Assembly (NCBI RefSeq): GCF_002585305.1
Contig: NZ_NUNF01000010.1
Location: forward strand, 78,575-142,574
Length of the DNA: 64,000 bases
Direction: 5' to 3'
Source of the DNA: Bacillus sp. AFS037270
Lineage (GTDB): Bacteria > Bacillota > Bacilli > Bacillales_B > DSM-18226
The stretch's first letter is position 1. Each line of letters starts with the position of its first letter. Below the pieces are notes generated by a model. That model did not search any database, was not told where the DNA came from, and was given only the letters and a program-made list of their open reading frames with translations. Shown here piece by piece: positions 31,200 through 42,199 of this stretch. A program made the position numbers and the translations under genes.

Positions 31200-31445
31200 A
31201 ATAATTCAGGTGTTTTAATAAGTAATCTATAGCGTAACCCACAGTTAAAGGAAATTGGAGGCAGTAACTGCCCCAAAAGCACTCAAGCTTTTCAGCTTGT
31301 CTGGATATCCTCATCTGTGAGCGCTATTTTTTCATGTCTAAAGAATTCTTCTTTGGCAATACTAAAAGCATTTGATTTTAAGCATGGTCCGGATTTTAGC
31401 GTCCCGCGCTGCCGGCTATCTTATGAGGATAGAGGTGACGGCAGC
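31200..31445 (+). other. Candidate regulatory leader of trmR
   Basis: About 245 non-coding bases separate the mltG terminator from trmR. They contain GGCAGT-A-ACTGCC (palindrome near 31258-31272), AAAAGC/GCTTTT and CAAGC/GCTTG hairpins, and an outer AGCACTCA/TGAGCGCT pairing that ends right before ATTTTTTC near 31335. This resembles an attenuator, but is unproven. Closer to the gene, GCTGCCG and CGGCAGC flank the AGGTGA ribosome site, with CTATC/GATAG inside. Confidence 0.35.
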
Positions 31446-32090
31446 TTGTTAAATAATGAGAAGCTGCATTCTTATATAGAGAGTCTATTTCCTGACAGGA
31501 ACGCCTTGTTTAGCGAAATGGAGAATTATGCAAGTGAACATCATGTTCCGATCATGGAACTGGCCGGAATTGAAACCATGCTGCAATTATTGAGACTCCA
31601 CCGGTCAAGTAGAATTCTTGAGGTTGGTACAGCGATTGGTTATTCGGCATTACGAATGGCTGCCGCCCTTCCTGAGGCAAAAATTGTCACGATTGAACGG
31701 GATATCGAGAGAATTCAAACAGCAAAAGAATATATCCAGCGATCCGGCAGGGCTGAACAAATCATCTTAATTGAGGGAGATGCCCTTCTTGTGGAGGACG
31801 CTATTCGCAGCCATGGTCCTTTCGATGCCATTTTTATTGATGCAGCTAAAGGCCAATATAAAAAGTTTTTTGAGCTTTATGCAAAGTATCTGACAGCTGA
31901 AGGGATGGTTGTTACAGATAATGTCTTGTTCAAAGGCCTTGTTGCAGAAGCGGAGATTGAATCAAAAAGAATCCGTAATCTTGTCAAAAAAATAGATGAA
32001 TTTAATCAGTGGTTGATGAACCACCCTGAGTATGATTCTGTTATATTACCAGTTGGTGACGGAATTGCTATTAGCACAAAGAAGAGGTGA
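31446..32090 (+). CDS. trmR: tRNA 5-hydroxyuridine methyltransferase TrmR (YrrM)
   Basis: TrmR uses SAM to methylate 5-hydroxyuridine to 5-methoxyuridine at tRNA position 34. The SAM motif ILEVGTAIGYSALRMA is near residue 57, and FDAIFIDAAKGQY near 130 is typical of class I O-methyltransferases. I start at TTG 31446, seven bases after GAGGTGA, giving 214 residues; this matches the family, and the frame upstream to 31317 adds unrelated residues. It directly precedes the two hydroxylation genes. Confidence 0.92.
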   Translation: MLNNEKLHSYIESLFPDRNALFSEMENYASEHHVPIMELAGIETMLQLLRLHRSSRILEVGTAIGYSALRMAAALPEAKIVTIERDIERIQTAKEYIQRSGRAEQIILIEGDALLVEDAIRSHGPFDAIFIDAAKGQYKKFFELYAKYLTAEGMVVTDNVLFKGLVAEAEIESKRIRNLVKKIDEFNQWLMNHPEYDSVILPVGDGIAISTKKR

Positions 32091-32095
32091 AAGGA

Positions 32096-33025
32096 ATGAA
32101 AAAACCAGAATTACTTGTTACTCCTTTAACTGTTGATGATATTTTGCCATTAGCAGAAGCAGGTGCGGATGCGTTTGTAGTGGGGGAACAGCGCTATGGT
32201 CTTCGGCTTGCAGGTGAATTCAACCGCGGAAATGTTCGAAAGGCGATTGAATTAGCGCATAGTAAGGGAAAAAAAGTCTATGTTGCAATGAATGCAATTT
32301 TTCATAATGAAAAAATCGACGAGCTTGGTGACTATATTCAATTTGCAAATGAAGCAAATGCAGATGCGATTATTTTCGGTGACCCAGCAGTTTTAATGAC
32401 GGCAAAAGAAGTGGCTCCTGAGATGAAGCTGCATTGGAATACAGAAACAACCGGAACCAACTGGTTTACCTGTAATTATTGGGGCTCAAAGGGTGCGAAA
32501 CGTTCGGTTCTAGCCCGTGAGATTAACATGGATGCCATCGTTGAGATTAAAGAGAATGCGGAAGTGGAAATTGAAGTACAGGTTCATGGTATGAGCTGCA
32601 TGTTCCAATCTAAACGTTCCCTGCTTGGAAACTATTATGAATATCAAGGCAAGGTTATGGAAGTTGAAAACCGCAAGATGGAAGAAAATATGTTTTTGCA
32701 TGATAAAGAACGCGGTAATAAATATCCAATTTTTGAAGATGAAAATGGAACCCATATTATGAGCCCAAATGATATTTGTATCATTGATGAGCTTCAAGAA
32801 ATGATGGAGGCCGGTGTCGACTCGTTTAAAATTGATGGGATTTTAAAAAGCCCAGAATATATTTTAGCTGTTACTAAAGCCTACCGTGAAGCCATCGATT
32901 TATGTGCCGAAGATCCAGATGCGTATGATGACAAAAAGGACGAGCTGTTAGAAGCAATGGAAGAAATTCAGCCAGCCAATCGTCCATTAGATACAGGATT
33001 CTTTTTCAAAGAGACTGTGTATTAA
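32096..33025 (+). CDS. trhP1: Peptidase U32-family tRNA hydroxylation protein TrhP1 (YrrN)
   Basis: In B. subtilis, YrrN and YrrO are needed for prephenate-dependent hydroxylation of U34 in tRNA. This 309-residue protein has the U32 fold, but its signature region (VHGMSCMFQSKRSLLGNYY) lacks the cysteine cluster of its partner. ATG 32096 follows GAGGTGAAAGGA; the trmR stop codon lies within that ribosome site, so translation is probably coupled. Confidence 0.92.
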   Translation: MKKPELLVTPLTVDDILPLAEAGADAFVVGEQRYGLRLAGEFNRGNVRKAIELAHSKGKKVYVAMNAIFHNEKIDELGDYIQFANEANADAIIFGDPAVLMTAKEVAPEMKLHWNTETTGTNWFTCNYWGSKGAKRSVLAREINMDAIVEIKENAEVEIEVQVHGMSCMFQSKRSLLGNYYEYQGKVMEVENRKMEENMFLHDKERGNKYPIFEDENGTHIMSPNDICIIDELQEMMEAGVDSFKIDGILKSPEYILAVTKAYREAIDLCAEDPDAYDDKKDELLEAMEEIQPANRPLDTGFFFKETVY

Positions 33026-33051
33026 TTTATATTTATGGGAGGGGTTCAATC

Positions 33052-34326
33052 GTGAATACAGTTAAAGACAAAATTTCTGAAATCATTGATGGAAAACGTG
33101 TCATTGTAAAGAAGCCGGAACTCCTTGCTCCAGCAGGCAATCTTGAGAAATTAAAAATTGCTGTACATTATGGTGCGGATGCAGTCTTTATCGGCGGCCA
33201 GGAATATGGCCTTCGTTCGAATGCCGATAACTTTACCTTCGAAGAGATGAAAGAAGGAGTAGAGTTTGCAAAGAAATACGGTGCAAAAATTTATGTAACA
33301 ACGAACATTTTTGCTCACAATGAAAATATTGACGGGTTAGAAGAGTATATTCTGGGCTTGAAGGAAACCGGGATCGCAGGAATTATCGTAGCGGATCCGC
33401 TTATCATTGAAACATGCCGCCGTCTGGCTCCTGAAATTGAAATCCATATTAGTACACAGCAATCACTTTCCAACTGGAAGGCAGCACAATTTTGGAAAGA
33501 AGCAGGAGCAGAACGAGTGGTTTTAGCCCGTGAGGTTGGGGCCGATGAAATTAGAGAAATGAAGGAAAAGGTTGATGTTGAAATTGAAACCTTTATCCAT
33601 GGGGCGATGTGTATTGCCTATTCCGGCCGTTGTACATTGAGTAATCACATGACAGCAAGGGATTCAAATCGAGGCGGCTGTTGTCAATCTTGCCGCTGGG
33701 ATTATGACCTCTATAAACTCGAGGGCGAGGATCAAGAAACTGCGCTGTTTGGTGAAGAGGACGCACCATTTGCGATGAGCCCTAAAGACCTTAATTTAAT
33801 CCAAGCTATTCCGAACATGATTGAGCTTGGAATCGACAGCTTGAAAATTGAAGGACGGATGAAATCGATTCATTATATTGCGACTGTCGTTAGTGTCTAT
33901 CGTAAAGTCATTGATGCCTACTGTGCAAATCCAGATCATTTTGTTATTCAGAGAGAATGGCTAGAAGAGTTAGACAAATGTGCAAACCGAGAAACGGCTC
34001 CAGCCTTTTTTGAAGGAATTCCAGGGTATAAAGAGCAAATGTTTGGTAATCATAGCAAGAAGACAAAGTTTGAATTTGTTGGTCTTGTGTTGGATTATAA
34101 CGAAGAAACACAAATCGTAACCTTGCAGCAGCGTAACCATTTTAAACCTGGGGATGAAGTGGAATTCTTTGGACCTGAAATCGAAAACTTTACCCATGTA
34201 GTGGATAAAATTTGGGATGAAAAAGGAAATGAATTGGATGCTGCGAGACATCCACTTCAGATTGTACAATTTAAATTGGACAAACCGGTATACCCTAACA
34301 ACATGATGCGAAAGGAGAACGCATAA
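33052..34326 (+). CDS. trhP2: Peptidase U32-family tRNA hydroxylation protein TrhP2 (YrrO)
   Basis: This is the second U32 protein for tRNA U34 hydroxylation. The family signature is complete: [14 protein letters not shown] near residue 180, then GGCCQSC near 205, giving cysteines that hold an Fe-S cluster in relatives. A C-terminal beta domain follows residue 335. It has 424 residues and uses GTG 33052 behind GGGAGGGG. Its stop codon shares one base with the udk start. Confidence 0.93.
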   Translation: MNTVKDKISEIIDGKRVIVKKPELLAPAGNLEKLKIAVHYGADAVFIGGQEYGLRSNADNFTFEEMKEGVEFAKKYGAKIYVTTNIFAHNENIDGLEEYILGLKETGIAGIIVADPLIIETCRRLAPEIEIHISTQQSLSNWKAAQFWKEAGAERVVLAREVGADEIREMKEKVDVEIETFIHGAMCIAYSGRCTLSNHMTARDSNRGGCCQSCRWDYDLYKLEGEDQETALFGEEDAPFAMSPKDLNLIQAIPNMIELGIDSLKIEGRMKSIHYIATVVSVYRKVIDAYCANPDHFVIQREWLEELDKCANRETAPAFFEGIPGYKEQMFGNHSKKTKFEFVGLVLDYNEETQIVTLQQRNHFKPGDEVEFFGPEIENFTHVVDKIWDEKGNELDAARHPLQIVQFKLDKPVYPNNMMRKENA

Positions 34327-34958
34327 TGCGCAAACCGGTTGTTATTGGTGTAACCGGCGGCTCCGGCTCCGGAAAAACCAGTGTAACAAATGCCATCTAT
34401 GAAAGTTTGAAAGATCTCTCTATCTTAGTCCTGGAACAGGATTATTATTATAAAGACCAGCACAATGTTCCATTTGAGGAACGATTAAAAACAAATTATG
34501 ATCATCCGCTTGCCTTTGATAATGACCTACTGATCGAACATATTGAGAAGCTTTTACGCTATGAAGCAATCGATAAACCTGTATATGATTATTCCATCCA
34601 TACACGTTCTGATAAGGTGATTCCTGTTGAACCTAAAGAAGTAATTATCTTAGAAGGGATTTTAGTCCTTGAGGATGAGCGTCTACGGAATCTAATGGAT
34701 ATTAAATTATACGTTGATACAGATGCCGATCTAAGGATTATCCGAAGGTTAGAGCGAGACATCAGCGAACGAGGGCGGACGTTTGATTCGGTAATCGCCC
34801 AATATTTAAACGTTGTCCGGCCGATGCATAACCAGTTTATAGAGCCGACTAAACGATATGCAGATATCATTATCCCTGAAGGCGGGCAAAATCATGTGGC
34901 GATTGATTTAATGGTCACAAAAATTCAAACAATTCTTGAACAAAAGTCATTTTTATGA
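34326..34958 (+). CDS. udk: Uridine kinase
   Basis: Udk phosphorylates uridine and cytidine in pyrimidine salvage. The P-loop [12 protein letters not shown] is at residues 8-19 and the family's LEQDYYYKD follows near 36. Length is 210. The ATG overlaps the trhP2 stop (TAATG) behind AAAGGAG, so it is translated as part of the trmR-trhP1-trhP2-udk operon. Confidence 0.96.
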   Translation: MRKPVVIGVTGGSGSGKTSVTNAIYESLKDLSILVLEQDYYYKDQHNVPFEERLKTNYDHPLAFDNDLLIEHIEKLLRYEAIDKPVYDYSIHTRSDKVIPVEPKEVIILEGILVLEDERLRNLMDIKLYVDTDADLRIIRRLERDISERGRTFDSVIAQYLNVVRPMHNQFIEPTKRYADIIIPEGGQNHVAIDLMVTKIQTILEQKSFL

Positions 34959-34994
34959 CACAATAGCAAAAGAATAGACGTAAATAAATAGTTA

Positions 34995-35029
34995 TAGTGC
35001 GCGCCCTTTTTTGAAAGGACGCGCTACTA
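34995..35029. other. Long GC-rich hairpin between udk and greA
   Basis: TAGTGCGCG-C-CCTTT pairs with AAAGG-A-CGCGC-TACTA around a small loop. The stem is strong, but no T tract follows on the plus strand. On the minus strand it is followed by AT-rich bases without a clear T run. It could still stop transcription or protect the udk 3' end. Confidence 0.5.
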
Positions 35030-35118
35030 TGTATTTACCGTATGGTATTATACCTACATAATATTATTACATACACAATTCTTATGGGGGATTGTGAAGA
35101 CTAGAAGGAGTGAGGGTA

Positions 35119-35595
35119 TTGGCTACAGAGAAAGTATTTCCAATGACACAAGCAGGAAAAGAAAAACTTGTCCAAGAACTTGAATACTTAAAATCAGTTA
35201 AGCGTAAAGAAGTGGTAGAGAGGATTAAAATTGCCAGAAGCTTCGGCGATTTATCTGAAAACTCCGAGTATGATTCTGCGAAGGAAGAGCAGGCATTTGT
35301 AGAGGGACGGATTACTACCCTAGAAAATATGATTCGTAATGCCAAGATTATTGCTGAAAGTGAAATGGCAGCAGACTCTGTTTCGTTAGGCAGCTCTGTT
35401 ACGTTTATTGAGCTTCCAGACGGTGAAGAAGAAACTTATTCCATCGTAGGTAGTGCTGAGGCTGACCCGTTTGAAGGAAAAATCTCAAATGACTCACCAA
35501 TCGCTAAAAGTCTTTTAGGGAAAAAAGTGGGCGACCAAGTAACGGTTCAAACTCCAGGCGGAGAAATGAGTGTACGGATTGTTTCCATTAAATAA
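35119..35595 (+). CDS. greA: Transcription elongation factor GreA
   Basis: GreA rescues backtracked RNA polymerase by stimulating transcript cleavage. The N-terminal coiled coil with [18 protein letters not shown] and the C-terminal globular domain with [17 protein letters not shown] are both intact. I use TTG 35119, eight bases after AGGAG, giving 158 residues and the usual ATEKVFPMT start; a GTG at 35110 overlaps the ribosome site. Its terminator overlaps the start region of pbpI. Confidence 0.95.
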   Translation: MATEKVFPMTQAGKEKLVQELEYLKSVKRKEVVERIKIARSFGDLSENSEYDSAKEEQAFVEGRITTLENMIRNAKIIAESEMAADSVSLGSSVTFIELPDGEEETYSIVGSAEADPFEGKISNDSPIAKSLLGKKVGDQVTVQTPGGEMSVRIVSIK

Positions 35596-35621
35596 TTAAA
35601 CAATTGTTTGAAAACCCTTAA

Positions 35622-35652
35622 CCTCGTCAAAACTTTTGACGAGGTGTTTTTT
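35622..35652 (+). terminator. greA terminator containing the pbpI ribosome binding site
   Basis: CCTCGTCAAAA (35622-35632) and TTTTGACGAGG (35634-35644) are perfect complements and are followed by TGTTTTTTT. The GAGGTG used by pbpI (35641-35646) overlaps the 3' arm, and the T tract is its spacer. The same bases serve as terminator and ribosome site. Confidence 0.8.
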
Positions 35653-35653
35653 T

Positions 35654-37420
35654 ATGTGGAAAAGACGGGCACTTGGATGGCTTATTGTATGTATTACAGG
35701 TTTGGCACTGCTTTTAGTCCGGCTTATGGAAATTCAGTTAATTGAAACAGAGACGTTTTCAAAGCATAACGTCAATTTACTTGAGGAAAGTGTCAAGCAA
35801 AGAACACAAGAGTTAGTGATTGATAATGGCAGGGGGAATTTTCTTGATCGGAATGGCGATATGCTTACCCATAAAAAAGTTTCTGTCCTCGTCCTGTTTC
35901 CTTTTTTAAAAAAAATCGACTGGGATGCGAAAAAAGTTTCTGAAATTACCGGAATCTCAGAGAACGTACTAAAAATGGCTGTTGCAGGGGCGAAAAAGCC
36001 GTTTGCTTATGGTGACCCGCAACCATTGGAGTTAACTTCATCACAAATGGAACAAATTAATCAATTAAATATACCTGGTGTTTTTGCGATTGAGAAAAAG
36101 TTTGAACGATCCCAAATACCTGCAGAACAATTGATTGGTCTGACGGGTGAAAACCCAGAGGAAGTGAAAAAACGTTATCCTAATAAAGAATTATCAGAGA
36201 AGACCTTGCTTGGTGTATCAGGGCTTGAAGAAAGCTTTGATGAATTTCTGCTTCCTGAAGGGAAATCTAAACTAGTTTATCACGTAGATGGCTCCGGCGG
36301 TCCTTTATTTGGCATCAATGTTAAGTATGTCGACCCGGCCAACCCATTTTATCCTGTTAATGTGCGCACTACCCTTGATAAAGGTATCCAGCAAAAGGCC
36401 GAAGACTTAGTGGACAAGTACCATATTAAAAAGGGCGGCCTTGTCCTGCTTAATATTGAAGATAACACCGTCCTTGCAATGGTATCCCGGCCTGCTATTA
36501 ATAAAAAGGATCCCTACAGCGGTGCAGGAATCACCAATAAAATGTTAAAACAGCAGATTATGGGTTCTGTATTCAAAACCGTTGTCGCAGCGGCGGCAAT
36601 TGACAATGATCTTGATAATCCTTTGCGTCAATTTAATTGCAGTAAGAAAATAAATGGGAAACCTGAGCTAAAATATAATTATGGTATGCTTGATTTTACG
36701 AATAGTTTTGCAAGAAGCTGTAACCGTACGTTTGGGGAGCTTGCTAAGGAATTACAAAAAAAGGACCCGCACCTATTAGAGGAATATGCAGACAAACTTT
36801 CATTAACCACCACAGTGGGCTGGCAGGGAGATGTCTATCATACAAGTGATTTCAAACAGCTAACAGAAGAGGAGTCTGGCCATGTATTTGTTTCGGATGA
36901 GGCAAGGAAGGATGCTAACATCGCAGCGATGTCTGGAATCGGCCAGCATGAAGTCCGTGCAACCCCTTTAGCAGTTGCGAATATGATGGCAACTATTGCT
37001 AGAGGGGGAAAAAAAGAGATGGTTAGAACAGTGTCCAAAATTGAATATAAAAATGGGACCACATTGGTGGATTTTCCAGTCCGAAGCCTTGAAGGGGATT
37101 CCATCTCCCCGTACACCAGTATGAAACTGCAAAAATTACTGCGCGAGGTTGTAACTAATCCTAATGGCACAGGCAGGTGGTTTAAAAATTTACCATATGA
37201 AGTTGCCGGAAAATCAGGGACAGCTGAAACAGGAAAATATTTGGCAGGTAAGCAGCTTCATAATAAATGGTTTGCCGGATATTTTCCTTATAAAAATCCA
37301 AAATATGCACTTGTCACAGTGAATTTGGATGTGTTAGATTCCGAGGGCGGTGTGAATTTGTTATTTGCAGATATGGTGAAGATGCTCTATGAAACAGATT
37401 ATGAAAAAAGTAGTAAGTAG
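35654..37420 (+). CDS. pbpI: Class B penicillin-binding protein PbpI (YrrR/PBP4b)
   Basis: This membrane-anchored transpeptidase cross-links peptidoglycan. The N-terminal membrane segment covers about residues 8-27. A non-catalytic dimerisation domain leads to the transpeptidase domain, with SVFK (active serine near 305), SCN near 354 and KSGT near 518. Length is 588. The B. subtilis counterpart neighbours yrrS and greA. ATG 35654 follows GAGGTG with a 7-base all-T spacer. Confidence 0.93.
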   Translation: MWKRRALGWLIVCITGLALLLVRLMEIQLIETETFSKHNVNLLEESVKQRTQELVIDNGRGNFLDRNGDMLTHKKVSVLVLFPFLKKIDWDAKKVSEITGISENVLKMAVAGAKKPFAYGDPQPLELTSSQMEQINQLNIPGVFAIEKKFERSQIPAEQLIGLTGENPEEVKKRYPNKELSEKTLLGVSGLEESFDEFLLPEGKSKLVYHVDGSGGPLFGINVKYVDPANPFYPVNVRTTLDKGIQQKAEDLVDKYHIKKGGLVLLNIEDNTVLAMVSRPAINKKDPYSGAGITNKMLKQQIMGSVFKTVVAAAAIDNDLDNPLRQFNCSKKINGKPELKYNYGMLDFTNSFARSCNRTFGELAKELQKKDPHLLEEYADKLSLTTTVGWQGDVYHTSDFKQLTEEESGHVFVSDEARKDANIAAMSGIGQHEVRATPLAVANMMATIARGGKKEMVRTVSKIEYKNGTTLVDFPVRSLEGDSISPYTSMKLQKLLREVVTNPNGTGRWFKNLPYEVAGKSGTAETGKYLAGKQLHNKWFAGYFPYKNPKYALVTVNLDVLDSEGGVNLLFADMVKMLYETDYEKSSK

Positions 37421-37489
37421 GTTTTCCCTTCAAGTTCTCTTTAAATCATGTTAGAATATTAAGAGCCTTATTTTTAGGAGGGAAAAATC

Positions 37490-38116
37490 TTGAGCAATGA
37501 TTCCAATTCACGTTCGGGTTATCGAGCGAAACGAAAAAAAACAAATGTGGTTTTGAATACTTTGATTGTGGTTGTCCTGCTATTAATCATCTTTGTTGCA
37601 TATAATATATTTTCATCAGGAGATGACAATGCTTCGTCGTCAAAAACGGAAAGTACAAAAACGGAACAAACAAAAACTGCAGATAAAGAAAAAACAACAG
37701 ATAAAGATACAACAACCGATGAGAAGACAAAGGACGACACTGTATCAAGTGATGACAGTACTTCTTCAGAGGATCAAACGGCAGCCGAACAAGAAAGTGA
37801 AGAAACAACCACACCTGAACAGCCAGATGATACACAGGCCGTTGTTACTGATGATGGAAGTTCTTCAACGACTCAAACAGGTGAGCATAAAATGACATTT
37901 GAGGGTGAAGATTGGCAGGCAATGATAAATGCCATTTCCAATGCAACAGGTCTTGATCAAAGCAATATGACAGTATATTGGCTTGGCAGTGATAAGTCTA
38001 CTTCCAATGCAGCCGTTGGGACCGTGGCTTCTAAAGATAAGTCACAGAAATATAAGGTTTATATAAAATGGGTTGATGGCCAAGGCTATGTACCTACAAA
38101 GGTTGAACGACAATAA
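37490..38116 (+). CDS. yrrS: DUF1510 family protein YrrS
   Basis: The 208-residue protein has a basic N-terminus, one membrane segment at about residues 21-42, and a long threonine/lysine/glutamate/aspartate-rich linker (about 46-125). The folded C-terminal DUF1510 domain (about 130-208) includes TFEGEDWQAMINAISNATG. It is a single-pass membrane protein with an extracytoplasmic domain. It uses TTG 37490 after TAGGAGGG and follows pbpI, as in B. subtilis. The function is unknown, perhaps linked to the PBP. Confidence 0.9.
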   Translation: MSNDSNSRSGYRAKRKKTNVVLNTLIVVVLLLIIFVAYNIFSSGDDNASSSKTESTKTEQTKTADKEKTTDKDTTTDEKTKDDTVSSDDSTSSEDQTAAEQESEETTTPEQPDDTQAVVTDDGSSSTTQTGEHKMTFEGEDWQAMINAISNATGLDQSNMTVYWLGSDKSTSNAAVGTVASKDKSQKYKVYIKWVDGQGYVPTKVERQ

Positions 38117-38120
38117 TGAA

Positions 38121-38162
38121 AATAGGATGGTGCATCTAATAGCACCATCCTATTTCTTTTTA
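38121..38162. terminator. Terminator between convergent yrrS and yrzA
   Basis: A perfect 13-bp stem (38121-38133 with 38142-38154) has a T-rich plus-strand tail. On the minus strand it follows the yrzA stop closely and may serve it too. Confidence 0.85.
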
Positions 38163-38353
38163 AAATGCACAACCGCTGTAAAATAGGTCTGACCATTTTC
38201 GTTCACATGCATTTGATGTGAAACAGAGTGGACGGATAACATAATGGCACGATTCTCATCAATCTGTGACTCAATCTTTTTCTGCAATGTCTTTAAATTA
38301 TCCGCCTCAAAAAATTCTACCTTATCCTCAATAAAGTCGAGTTGAAAATTCAT
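38150..38353 (-). CDS. yrzA: DUF2536 family protein YrzA
   Basis: This is a 67-residue cytoplasmic protein starting MNFQLDFIEDKVEFFEA. ATG 38353 lies four bases after a GGGGGAG on the minus strand; longer readings add residues without a site. DUF2536 proteins have no known function. Its place next to mtnN matches B. subtilis. Its 3' end overlaps the right arm of the yrrS terminator. Confidence 0.85.
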   Translation of the reverse strand: MNFQLDFIEDKVEFFEADNLKTLQKKIESQIDENRAIMLSVHSVSHQMHVNENGQTYFTAVVHFKKK

Positions 38354-38642
38354 CTGGCTCCCCCTTTCCATATGTTGATTTTAGTTAATTTAATGCTTGT
38401 ATACAATTGTTTTATCATTAATCTAGCAGGTTGTTTTTAAATGGTGATAGAATAGGGTTTGCGGATACGATGTAGGAATACGAGGAAGATTATAATCGTA
38501 CATCTGTAAATATAAAAACTAATTGCTTACACTAACCTGACAATACATAACTGAATACAATAATGCAATCCCATTTTAGATGGAGTGATATATTTATTTG
38601 TCCGGGTTAATGGCAGGCTGAGAAGGAAGAAAGAGGTAATAT

Positions 38643-39338
38643 ATGAAGATCGCAATTATTGGAGCAATGGAAGAAGAAGTAACCTTACTACGAGATAATA
38701 TTAAGGATCAAACACAAGAAACGGTTGCGGGCTGCGAATTTACATTTGGTAACATGCATGATTCAGAGGTCATCTTACTGCGTTCGGGCATTGGGAAAGT
38801 AAATGCGGCGATGTCGACGACCATCCTGCTTGAAAAATATAAGCCCGATTGCATCATCAATACCGGTTCAGCAGGAGGCTTTAATCCTTCTTTAAACGTT
38901 GGGGACGCCGTTATTTCAACAGAAGTCCGTCATCATGATGTCGATGTAACTGCCTTTGGATATGAATATGGCCAGGTACCTCAGCTTCCTGCTGCTTTTT
39001 TAGCGGATGACAAATTAATTTCTGTTGCTGAATCTGCGGCAAAAGAACTTGATAAGTTTCAAATTGTTAAGGGACTAATCGTAACAGGTGACTCCTTTAT
39101 GGAAGACCCGGCACGGGTTGAGTTCGTTCGGTCGAAATTTACGGACCTTCAGGCGGTGGAAATGGAAGCTGCAGCGATTGCGCAAGTCGCCCACCGTTTC
39201 GGGGTTCAGTTCGTCATTATTCGTTCGCTTTCCGACATTGCCGGAAAAGAGTCTGAAATCTCATTTGATCAGTTTATCGACAAAGCAGCAACTAATTCTG
39301 CTACTTTGGTTATGAAAATGGTAGCTGCATTAAAATAG
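38643..39338 (+). CDS. mtnN: 5'-methylthioadenosine/S-adenosylhomocysteine nucleosidase
   Basis: MtnN removes adenine from SAH and MTA, the first step of SAM recycling. The purine-phosphorylase fold shows IGAMEEEV at the start, GIGKVNAA, and NTGSAGG near residue 77; [12 protein letters not shown] near 172 holds the catalytic glutamate. Length is 231. AAGAGGTAAT precedes the ATG. In B. subtilis yrrT lies directly upstream; here a 289-base gap with no gene does. CTGACA (38548) and TAATGC (38572) are a weak promoter candidate. Confidence 0.95.
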   Translation: MKIAIIGAMEEEVTLLRDNIKDQTQETVAGCEFTFGNMHDSEVILLRSGIGKVNAAMSTTILLEKYKPDCIINTGSAGGFNPSLNVGDAVISTEVRHHDVDVTAFGYEYGQVPQLPAAFLADDKLISVAESAAKELDKFQIVKGLIVTGDSFMEDPARVEFVRSKFTDLQAVEMEAAAIAQVAHRFGVQFVIIRSLSDIAGKESEISFDQFIDKAATNSATLVMKMVAALK

Positions 39339-39355
39339 TACTTAGGGGTGGAGCA

Positions 39356-41414
<2,059 letters not shown>

Positions 41415-41426
41415 AGATAATACAGC

Positions 41427-41477
41427 AAAAGGTGACAGGCACCATGTGAAATTTTCACATGGTGCCTGTCACCTTTT
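41427..41477. repeat. Perfect 25-bp-arm palindrome, copy 2
   Basis: Arms 41427-41451 and 41453-41477 are exact reverse complements. The GGTGACAGGCACC core and most of the arms are identical to the copy at 15665-15713; only the centre differs. It lies after mccB and before yrhC and can act as a terminator. Confidence 0.85.
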
Positions 41478-41556
41478 CTAATATTTACATACTGTTTAGC
41501 TGCTATATCTGTGGTAAAGTAGGTTAGTAGATTTTAAGAAAGACAGGTGATAAGTA

Positions 41557-41811
41557 GTGAAGCAGCAAACCAAGATGTTGTATGAGAAAATGGTCGATTT
41601 TAAACGTTTCGGAACTGTCTTATTGGCTGTTGGAATCTTTTTTTATTTAGGTGTTATTATTCCGGTTGAAGCAAAAACTGAACTTGCACAAAATTTGATG
41701 GTCCTTTCTTCCACATCCTTTATTGCTTTGTCGATTTTGTTTTTTATTCAGTACAAGCAATGTCAACTAAAGCTGTTAGAAATCGATGATAACGAAGATT
41801 TAAATAATTAA
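41557..41811 (+). CDS. yrhC: YrhC-like membrane protein
   Basis: The 84-residue protein has two membrane segments (about residues 18-35 and 49-65) and short charged ends. It matches YrhC by size, composition and place after mccB. GTG 41557 follows ACAGGTGATAAGTA. In B. subtilis it is part of the mccAB operon; here the palindrome intervenes, so it may be transcribed separately. The function is unknown. Confidence 0.85.
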   Translation: MKQQTKMLYEKMVDFKRFGTVLLAVGIFFYLGVIIPVEAKTELAQNLMVLSSTSFIALSILFFIQYKQCQLKLLEIDDNEDLNN

Positions 41812-41816
41812 ACGCC

Positions 41817-41851
41817 AGGCGCACCGATTCTTTTGTCGGGGCGCCTTTTTA
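41817..41851 (+). terminator. Rho-independent terminator after yrhC
   Basis: AGGCGC/GCGCCT with an inner CCGA/TCGG is followed by six T. Confidence 0.85.
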
Positions 41852-41902
41852 CGTATTTTAAGAGGGCAATTTCCTTATTTATAAAAAACTTTCGAAAAAT
41901 GG

Positions 41903-41931
41903 TTTACAAAGTTAGTTAGTATGGATATAAT
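41903..41931 (+). promoter_or_regulatory. Sigma-A promoter of the small-ORF cluster
   Basis: TTTACA (41903-41908) and TATAAT (41926-41931) have 17-base spacing. Start near 41938, about 34 bases before the first small ORF. Confidence 0.75.
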
Positions 41932-41971
41932 TACCATATAAAGTGAAATATTCCAAAGGAGGTCGAAGAAA

Positions 41972-42079
41972 ATGATGTTAAATAGAACAGTTTACTCAAG
42001 CGCTGCAACAGCGAGAACAAGTATGAAAACTGTATATCTAAATATCACTCATTCGACCAGATTGGAATGGATCGCTTAG
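41972..42079 (+). CDS. Small ORF (35 aa) ahead of the yrzI genes
   Basis: ATG 41972 follows a near-consensus AAAGGAGG site. The product (MMLNRTVYSSAATARTSM...) is serine/threonine-rich with no membrane segment; I do not recognise it. Two terminators follow, so it may form a short transcript of its own (about 41938-42148 or 42199), or act as a leader peptide whose translation affects read-through into yrzI. In B. subtilis the yrzI region also carries several tiny ORFs. Confidence 0.5.
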   Translation: MMLNRTVYSSAATARTSMKTVYLNITHSTRLEWIA

Positions 42080-42114
42080 CGTATCATTTGCGTAAAGTGA
42101 CAATACATATCCAT

Positions 42115-42148
42115 GCCGCAGGGAGAATGACGCCTTGCGGTATTTTTG
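42115..42148 (+). terminator. Terminator 1 of a duplicated pair
   Basis: GCCGCAGGG pairs with CCTTGCGG and is followed by TATTTTTGTGCC. The sequence resembles the next terminator. Confidence 0.7.
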
Positions 42149-42166
42149 TGCCTAAAATTAGGCTCT

Positions 42167-42199
42167 GGCCGCAGGGAAGCTCTTTCTGCGGCCTTTTTG
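42167..42199 (+). terminator. Terminator 2 of a duplicated pair
   Basis: GGCCGCAG (42167-42174) pairs perfectly with CTGCGGCC (42186-42193), then CTTTTTGTGCC. It shares GCCGCAGGGA and TTTTTGTGCC with terminator 1. Confidence 0.8.

Noticed and set aside
31317..31445. Upstream extension of trmR from GTG 31317
   Set aside because: The extra 43 residues do not resemble the family N-terminus, while TTG 31446 has a well-spaced GAGGTGA.
37593..37895. Alternative plus-strand frame in yrrS
   Set aside because: The lysine/glutamine-rich product arises from the repetitive linker of yrrS read in another frame.
38401..38642. CymR operator or S-box before mtnN
   Set aside because: No convincing match to either could be made by eye; a motif scan is needed.
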